10,415 nucleotides of DNA, from assembly GCA_046727435.1 (NCBI GenBank), contig JBKPCR010000392.1, positions 1 to 10,415 on the forward strand. The letters are read 5' to 3'. The notes beneath the pieces were generated by a model. That model was given only the letters and a program-made list of their open reading frames with translations, was not told the origin of the DNA and did no database searches. A program made the position numbers and the translations under genes. Shown here in pieces: positions 5,825 through 10,415 of this stretch. How positions within the stretch are numbered: position 1 is the stretch's first letter; each line of letters opens with the position of its first letter. The stretch comes from CAVPRW01 sp046727435 [NCBI: bacterium] (GTDB lineage Bacteria; Tectomicrobia; Entotheonellia; J063).

Positions 5825-6482
5825 ATGCGCCCGAACCAAGCTGAGCGGACGCGCCAACAGCCGTGGGCCGCTCAGCTTGGTTCGGTAGATGAGGTCCTGA
5901 CGACACTGGCAAGATTGTTCCGTGGTGCAACCGCCTATCCACGCGGTCGGGGAGTCTGGCGTGACGACGAACGTGGCGGAACGCTGCTTCAAGAGGAACC
6001 CGACTTCGTTTTTTCATATGTAGCCGAGGCAGACCTGACCACCAATACCCTATCGGAACTGTATCGCACGCTCAGTCGTTTGGGCCGCCGGGCGAATCAA
6101 GGCGAGATAGGGGTGGTCATCGACGGCAAATACTACGGAATCACCGAATATGTGGAGGAGGAACCAATGCTTTTGGAAAAAGAAATCCAACAGGCGTTAC
6201 ATGCCAACCGCGTAATCCTGTTAACGGTCGCAAAACCATATGGCCCCCCAGGATTGGAACAGCTAGCAGCGGTCTCTCGCGTCAATCCAGCGCTTGGATC
6301 AGGCTCCCCGCGTGTGCGCCGACCAATCGCCTTGGACCATGAGACGTGGGAAAAATTAGAGCAGTTAGCCGAAACTGCCGCGCAGACAATATTACAGCAT
6401 GTCACCGCGCGCAGGTGGCTGCCGCCACATCATCGAGCAGTATGTGGCGGCGCTACCGCAACCGAGCGAAGCGCAGGAATGA
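5825..6482 (+). CDS. Hypothetical protein downstream of the RelE module, probably frameshifted near its end
   Basis: From ATG 5825 the frame gives about 195 convincing residues: SVDEVLTTLARLFRGATAYP, RGVWRDDERGG, DFVFSYV, RLGRRANQGEIGVVIDGKYYG, ANRVILLTVAKPYG and PRVRRPIALDHETWEKLEQLAE. I do not recognise a named family. The middle resembles small alpha/beta proteins, and the C-terminal VRRPIALDxxTWxxLxxLA phrase resembles short DNA-binding tails. As read, the frame ends at 6491-6493 with an odd, histidine- and cysteine-containing tail. Another frame instead reads HIIEQYVAALPQPSEAQE and stops at 6480-6482, so an indel near 6405-6425 is likely. The start is uncertain: no Shine-Dalgarno is seen, the first codons lie in the hairpin, and the protein-like text starts just after it. 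An upstream in-frame ATG at 5732 lies inside the toxin gene. Confidence 0.55.
5831..5885. repeat. 18-bp perfect hairpin at the start of the gene after the RelE module
   Basis: CCGAACCAAGCTGAGCGG at 5831-5848 is the exact reverse complement of 5868-5885, with a 19-base loop. It begins 6 bases after the ATG at 5825, so if that start is real the hairpin would block the first codons. No T run follows, so it is not a simple terminator. The same stem is not found elsewhere in the window. Integron attC was considered, but the ends do not fit the core-site consensus. Confidence 0.75.
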
Positions 6483-6493
6483 CCTGTAGCTGA

Positions 6494-6692
6494 AAGACGT
6501 GTGGCGCGTAATAATTTCATCGTCCCTCGCAACACGATTCACGTCGAGCTCGTTGCGAATCAGTTCTCGACCGTGCCTTCCGCCACCGGGATAAACAGCG
6601 TAGACAATACCCCCCGACTAGCTCACGTGGAATGCATATACGCTTGGAGCTTTCGGTTTCTGCTCGGCCCACGCGTTGGGCCATCGCACTGG
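6494..6692. other. Interval between convergent genes without recognisable content
   Basis: This roughly 200-bp stretch separates the plus-strand hypothetical gene from the end of the minus-strand MazF remnant. A short plus-strand frame crosses it (6501-6743), but it has no ribosome binding site or recognisable text and runs into the MazF sequence on the opposite strand. I see no strong terminator hairpin. Confidence 0.35.
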
Positions 6693-7054
6693 CTACTCAG
6701 CGCGGCCTGTCAGTTTGTCGAGCTCCGCAAAAATCTCGTGTAACACCGCCGCGCCAACGCCGCCAATACGCTCCTGAATGCGGCGTCGATCATGGTCCGT
6801 AGTTGGAACATCAATGCAACAGACGCCTGGTGTAATCCGTTCTCAGCCGTGGGCCGGATGAGCGCCGTTCCGGCGAAACGCATGGCTGCCCTTGCCGTGG
6901 TCAGCGGGATGACCAGCACGATGGGCAATCCTCCAGCATATTGATCATCCTGCAGGATCACCGCTGGTCTGCGGCCCTGTTGCTCCCGGCCATTGGCGGC
7001 TGGCAGCTGGACCCAATGAATGTCGCCGACGATCACTGATCTTCCGTCTCCCAT
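6693..7054 (-). pseudogene. MazF/PemK-type endoribonuclease toxin, frameshifted
   Basis: The first two thirds are standard MazF: VIVGDIHWVQLP, GREQQGRRPAVILQDDQY, IVLVIPLTT and ENGLHQASVALMFQLR. MazF toxins cut free mRNA at short sequences. After FQLR the open frame continues with a tail unlike the family and stops at 6710. The neighbouring frame instead reads DHDRRRIQERIGGVG and AELDKLTGRAE to a TAG at 6693-6695, which is the expected last MazF helix. One base is therefore missing near 6795-6800. The start is either ATG 7054 or, more likely, GTG 7036, which overlaps the antitoxin stop as GTGA. The C-terminal helix is lost in the product, so activity is doubtful. A sequencing error is possible. 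Confidence 0.75.
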
Positions 7055-7245
7055 CGGTCAATCATGGCCCAGGTCTCGTCGCTGGCCTGTTCCCATTGGT
7101 CAAATTCTGCCTGCAATGCCGGCGTGACATTCGCCGGTCCGATGATAATGTCCACGTGGGCGCCATCAGGCAAGGGTGTGTCACTTTGGGGCACCACGAG
7201 ACCGTTTTTGACGATCCCTGGGATGACCACACGTTTGGTATCCAT
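7033..7245 (-). CDS. Antitoxin partner of the MazF-type module
   Basis: The 70-residue protein has an N-terminal segment VVIPGIVKNGLVVPQSDTPL then PDGAHVDIIIGP, the GxVKNGxVVP phrase seen in antitoxins of the AF2212/DUF104-like type, followed by an acidic C-terminal tail (EFDQWEQASDETWAMIDRW). Tails of this kind usually wrap the toxin. The ATG at 7245 is preferred over the GTG three codons earlier because GGAGG ends 8 bases before it. The stop overlaps the toxin start, so the pair was co-translated. This gene looks intact although its toxin is not; it would act as an unneeded or decoy antitoxin if expressed. Confidence 0.75.
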   Translation of the reverse strand: MDTKRVVIPGIVKNGLVVPQSDTPLPDGAHVDIIIGPANVTPALQAEFDQWEQASDETWAMIDRWETEDQ

Positions 7246-7309
7246 GTTGTGCACCTCCGCAGTTCTGGTCCACTCGTTCTGCTAGGCGGCTTTCTCGTCA
7301 AGTTAGTAG

Positions 7310-7550
7310 TCATGGCAAGCCGCCCATGATCGGGCGCGCCACCACCCGTAGATGCTCCAGAAGGCGGTATCGGGTGCTTGGATGGTCCTGGTCGTGACGA
7401 GCGTGGCCGTGGTATGCCTGGTCCCAAGGCCATATGGGGACAGCCGTGGTTATAAGGCTGTGCCCACTCCTTGAGGAGGCACCGCAACTCTTCGCCTCGC
7501 ACTGGGCCTTCGCCTTGCAGCCGTCGAGCATGGAATTGAGCCAAGGTGCC
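7310..7550 (-). pseudogene. C-terminal remnant of an integrase-core (DDE) transposase
   Basis: Reading the minus strand from 7544, one frame gives FHARRLQGEGPV, ELRCLLKEWAQPYNHGCPHM and ALGPGIP. This is the familiar end of DDE integrase-core transposases (LLREWxxHYNxGRPHxSLGPGIP). Near 7390-7407 the frame slips, and the next frame continues the family text: RYRLLEHLRVVARPIMGGLP, then TGA at 7310-7312. The catalytic DDE domain is missing. The fragment starts within a few bases of the SMP-30 stop codon, so an insertion sequence once sat against the 3' end of that gene and later decayed. IS family is not assignable from this tail alone (IS3/IS481-like in style). Confidence 0.65.
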
Positions 7551-8447
7551 CTAAAAGGCTCCGATGCCAACCACCTTCGTCGGTAGGCTGTAGAGTGATT
7601 TCCCTGCTGTAATATACAGCGTGCGCGCGTCCGGGCCGCCAAAAGCCAGGTTGCGTGGCACCTCTGGCACGCGAATCACCCCCACACGCTGCCCTTGCGA
7701 GTCGATCACCCAAATCCCCCCAGAGCCGGTGCAGAACAGGTACCCGTCCCGCGTGACCTTCATTCCATCAGGAACCCCCGGCTCCGCCGACGACATGTCG
7801 ATAAACACACGGTTATTCGACAACCGACCCTGCGCGTCGACATCAAAGGCGCGAATGCGGCGGTGACGACACACCTCGCCGTTGCTCGCCTCGGCAAGAC
7901 ACCTTTCATCGAGACGGCTGATGGCCACATAGAGCGTGCGCTCGTCGGGCGAGAAGGCCAAGCCATTGGGGTATTCGCATTCATCGGTGGCGAGGGCTAA
8001 GTCGCCCTGCGGACTGATGCAATATACGCCTGAGACGCCGACCTCGCGCTCTGCAGGGGGTACACGCAGCTCAGGGTCCGTGAAGAAGAGACTGCCGTCG
8101 GAGCGGCACACGACATCATTCGGCCTGTTGAGGCGCTTGCCCTGCCAGCGATCCGCCAGAGTCGTAATGGTTCCATCGGGGTCCATGCGTGTGATCCGCC
8201 GATGGGCCCCCTCGCACATGACCAAACGTCCCTGGCGGTCCAGGGTACAGCCATTCCCTTCCCCAGTCTGTTCGCGGACGACCTGCACGGCGCCGGTGGC
8301 ATCCCAACGCAGCAGGCGGCTGACTTGCATATCCACCAGGGTCAAGTATCCAGCCGGGTGCCAAAGCGGCCCCTCGGTGGAGCCAAGGTTGGTGGCGAGT
8401 AATCGTGGCTCGGTTGACTCCAGGATCATTGATAGATCACTCATCAT
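7551..8447 (-). CDS. SMP-30/gluconolactonase/LRE family hydrolase
   Basis: This 298-residue protein has the six-bladed propeller layout of the SMP-30 family, metal-dependent lactonases or esterases that open sugar lactones and related esters. The four metal-ligand positions are all visible: Glu25 (STEGPLW), Asn110 (RPNDVV), Asn161 (PNGLAFSPD) and Asp227 (PDGMKVTRDG). Blade text such as NGCTLDRQGRLVMCEG and RNLAFGG is also present. The length is normal. The start is ATG 8447 or the adjacent ATG 8444, with a purine-rich GGAGGAAAGGGGG stretch upstream. No signal peptide is seen, so it is probably cytosolic. The natural substrate is unknown. A second, partial copy of its 3' end lies at 4149-4408. 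The acyl-CoA dehydrogenase gene lies 110 bp upstream on the same strand, so co-transcription is possible. Confidence 0.9.
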   Translation of the reverse strand: MMSDLSMILESTEPRLLATNLGSTEGPLWHPAGYLTLVDMQVSRLLRWDATGAVQVVREQTGEGNGCTLDRQGRLVMCEGAHRRITRMDPDGTITTLADRWQGKRLNRPNDVVCRSDGSLFFTDPELRVPPAEREVGVSGVYCISPQGDLALATDECEYPNGLAFSPDERTLYVAISRLDERCLAEASNGEVCRHRRIRAFDVDAQGRLSNNRVFIDMSSAEPGVPDGMKVTRDGYLFCTGSGGIWVIDSQGQRVGVIRVPEVPRNLAFGGPDARTLYITAGKSLYSLPTKVVGIGAF

Positions 8448-8557
8448 GAGGCAGCCCCCTTTCCTCCGTTTTCTGCTCAGTCTGTGGGATCGTCAGAGGA
8501 TTTCTGCGTATCAGCCGAGCTTGCTGCCCTCAAGGGCAACTTGCCCTGGCAGCCACA

Positions 8558-9691
8558 TCAGCCGCAGGCGGCAAAACGTTCTAGATGGTGGTCGACATCA
8601 CCAAAGGCCTGGGCGATCATCGTCAGCCGCCGGAATGTGTGGCTGATTTTCAGCTCCTCGGTCATGCCCATGCCGCCATGGAGTTGCACGGCTTCCTGGC
8701 TGACGTGCCGGCAGGCATCGGCGATCTTGATCTTCGCCGCCGATACGGCGCGTTGTCGCTCAGCCGCGTCCGCCGTATCCACCTTCACACAGGCGAGGCA
8801 AGCCATCGACCGCCCCTGTTCGTAGCTGATGAACATGTCGACCATGCGATGTTGCAGGGCCTGGAAGCTGCCGATGGTCACCCCGAACTGGCGCCGCGAT
8901 TTAAGGTACGCGAGTGTAGCATCATTGGCATACCGGATGGCGCCCACGGCTTCGGCACAGAGGAGGGCGGTGGCATAGTCCACGACCTCCTCGATCAGAG
9001 CGAGGCCATCGCCCTCGGGACCGATGAGCGCTTCTGCTGGGACCGGCGTGCTCGAGAACTTGATGTCGACGGCATGAAGATTGTCGATCGTGCGGTATTC
9101 TTGCATCGTGACTCCGGGTAGATCCCGCTCGACCAGAAAGAGGCTGATCCCGCGGGTGTCGGTGGGATGCCCCGCCGTGCGCGCCGACACCACGAGCAGA
9201 TCGGCGCAGCCGCCGTGGATCACGGCGCACTTCTCGCCGTCAAGCACCCAACCGTCTCCGGCGCGGCGCGCCCGTGTGGCGACATGCTGCAGATCATAGC
9301 GCGCTCCCCGCTCCGTCTGGGCGAGGGCGAGCTTGGTCTGGCCCTGAACCAGCGCCGGCAAGATGCGCTGCTGCTGTGCCTCCGTCCCACCGCGCGCCAC
9401 GAACTGACCGCCCAGACCCACGGTGGCGAGGTACGGTTCGACGACTAGCCCTTCGCCGATGGCTTCCATAATGATCATCACGTCGACAGCGCTGCCGCCG
9501 AAGCCGCCGTACGCCGTGTCGAACGGCACCCCAAGCAGGCCCATGTCCGCCAGAGCGGCCCACATGTCCTCGCTGTAGCCGGCCGAGGAGGCCACGATCT
9601 TGGTGCGCGCGTCGAAGGTGTAATGGGTGGCCAGGAAGCGCTTGAGGGTGTCGGCGAGGAGCTGCTGCTCCTCGCTATAGTCGAAGTTCAT
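8558..9691 (-). CDS. Acyl-CoA dehydrogenase, pimeloyl-CoA dehydrogenase small-subunit type
   Basis: The 377-residue flavoprotein introduces a trans-2,3 double bond into an acyl-CoA. Domain order is normal: N-terminal helices (MNFDYSEEQQLLADTLKRFL, ADMGLLGVPFDTAYGGFGGS), a beta-domain (LALAQTERGARYD, WVLDGEKCAVIHGGCADLLVV) and a C-terminal helical domain with SRRQFGVTIGSFQALQHRMVDM and LHGGMGMTEELKISHTFRRLT. The last phrase and the overall pattern match the PimD-type small subunits that pair with a PimC-type large subunit. ATG 9691 is used because GGAGG lies about 7 bases before it; the longer open frame upstream is not coding-like. The large subunit ends 28 bp upstream, so the two form an operon. 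Likely substrates are dicarboxyl- or other acyl-CoA esters, by homology. Confidence 0.9.
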   Translation of the reverse strand: MNFDYSEEQQLLADTLKRFLATHYTFDARTKIVASSAGYSEDMWAALADMGLLGVPFDTAYGGFGGSAVDVMIIMEAIGEGLVVEPYLATVGLGGQFVARGGTEAQQQRILPALVQGQTKLALAQTERGARYDLQHVATRARRAGDGWVLDGEKCAVIHGGCADLLVVSARTAGHPTDTRGISLFLVERDLPGVTMQEYRTIDNLHAVDIKFSSTPVPAEALIGPEGDGLALIEEVVDYATALLCAEAVGAIRYANDATLAYLKSRRQFGVTIGSFQALQHRMVDMFISYEQGRSMACLACVKVDTADAAERQRAVSAAKIKIADACRHVSQEAVQLHGGMGMTEELKISHTFRRLTMIAQAFGDVDHHLERFAACG

Positions 9692-9719
9692 GTCGTGTCC
9701 TCCGCGCTGACGGGATCGT

Positions 9720-10415
9720 CTAAAGGCCCAGGGTCGCCTTGGCAATGATGTTGCGCTGGATCTCGTTCGATCCTGCGTAGATGGTGGTCTTGCGCATATT
9801 CAAATAGCGCGGTGCCAGCGACGCGGTAAAGGCGTCGAAATCGGCTTCCGGGTCCATGGGACGGAAGAGTTGTGCCAGTGGGCCAGCGGTCTGCATCATC
9901 AGCTCTGAGATGGCTTGCTGGATCTCGGTGCCCTTGATCTTCAGCAACGATACCTCGGCGCCGGGGGCCCGCCCGCCGCGGAGCTGGTCGAGATAGCGCA
10001 GGTTGGTGATCTCCAGCGCCATCAGCTCCACCTCCACACGGGTGATTCGGTCGCGGAAGCGCGGATCGTCGATGAGGGATTTGCCGTCCTTAATGGTCTT
10101 CGCCGCCAGCTCTTTCAGCCGCGCCAGCTCACGTTTGGAGGCGCCGATGCGCCCAGTGCCCATACGTTCATAGCCCAGCAGGTACTTGGCCACCGTCCAG
10201 CCGTCATTCTCCTCGTGGACACGGTTCTCCAGGGGGACTCGCACGTCGTCGAAGAACACCGCATTGACCTCGTGGCCGCCGTCCATGAGCGTGATCGGCC
10301 GCACCGAGATCCCCGGTGAGCGCATGTCGATGAGTAGAAATGAGATACCCTCCTGGCGCTTCGGTCGGTTGGGATCAGTACGCACCAGGCAAAAGATCCA
10401 GTCGGCATAATGGGC
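9720..10415 (-). CDS. Acyl-CoA dehydrogenase, pimeloyl-CoA dehydrogenase large-subunit type (partial at right edge)
   Basis: The frame is open through base 10415 (AHYADWIFCLVRTD), so the N-terminal part lies outside the window. The 231 residues visible are the middle and C-terminal domains: GISFLLIDMRSPGISVRPI, NAVFFDDVRVP, ENDGWTVAKYLLGYERMG, and NMRKTTIYAGSNEIQRNIIA. The last phrase carries the YAGSNEIQ signature of the acyl-CoA dehydrogenase C-terminus, which packs on FAD. The AEVSLLKIKGTEIQQ and PLAQLF segments fit the PimC-like large subunit. The stop is TAG at 9720-9722, 28 bp before the small-subunit start. It probably forms a hetero-oligomer with the small subunit and passes electrons to ETF. 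Confidence 0.9.
   Translation of the reverse strand, partial: AHYADWIFCLVRTDPNRPKRQEGISFLLIDMRSPGISVRPITLMDGGHEVNAVFFDDVRVPLENRVHEENDGWTVAKYLLGYERMGTGRIGASKRELARLKELAAKTIKDGKSLIDDPRFRDRITRVEVELMALEITNLRYLDQLRGGRAPGAEVSLLKIKGTEIQQAISELMMQTAGPLAQLFRPMDPEADFDAFTASLAPRYLNMRKTTIYAGSNEIQRNIIAKATLGL

Noticed and set aside
5831-5885. Integron attC site
   Set aside because: The stem is perfectly paired and the ends do not fit the RYYYAAC/GTTRRRY core sites; attC stems have unpaired bases and no integron integrase is present.
6501-6743. Plus-strand 80-codon frame
   Set aside because: Its end overlaps the MazF remnant antisense, there is no ribosome binding site, and the composition is not protein-like.

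Overview
The window looks like an accessory, decaying stretch of a moderately GC-rich environmental bacterium. The content (a pimeloyl-CoA-dehydrogenase-like enzyme pair, an SMP-30 lactonase, a cyclase-family remnant, a D-2-hydroxyacid dehydrogenase, several toxin-antitoxin modules and broken recombinases) resembles genomes such as Candidatus Entotheonella/Tectomicrobia or Rokubacteria. That assignment is an inference from gene style only; no marker gene is present.

Left part (1-2834). The 3' end of a virginiamycin B lyase-like beta-propeller gene enters from the left edge. It is followed by a 43-codon stump of a FimB/FimE-type tyrosine recombinase. The stump is cut exactly where a 172-bp element with 23-bp terminal inverted repeats (22/23 matching) begins. 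Then, on the minus strand, come an N-terminally truncated cyclase-family protein and an intact D-2-hydroxyacid dehydrogenase with a good ribosome binding site.

Middle part (2835-7550). About 4.7 kb is dominated by remnants and small defence-like genes. There is a broken tyrosine recombinase (in-frame TAG plus frameshift) and a partial second copy of the 3' end of the SMP-30 gene (about 88% identical to the intact copy 3.4 kb away). A small plus-strand gene with an SH3/KOW-like N-terminus and an RHH-like C-terminus overlaps a truncated helix-turn-helix reading frame. An intact RelE-type toxin-antitoxin pair is followed by an unrecognised gene that begins in an 18-bp perfect hairpin and seems frameshifted near its end. 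A MazF-type module has an intact antitoxin but a frameshifted toxin, and a frameshifted transposase C-terminus lies next to it.

Right part (7551-10415). This is an intact minus-strand metabolic block: an SMP-30/gluconolactonase-like hydrolase, and downstream of the right edge an acyl-CoA dehydrogenase pair (large subunit partial, then small subunit, 28 bp apart) likely acting on dicarboxyl- or acyl-CoA esters. The enzymes on the two sides look functional, while the mobile and toxin-antitoxin material between them is mostly broken, as in an insertion hot spot. No tRNA, rRNA or CRISPR array was seen. The most unusual items are the MITE-like element at 682-853, the overlapping pair at 4558/4943, the hairpin at 5831-5885 and the duplicated gene end.
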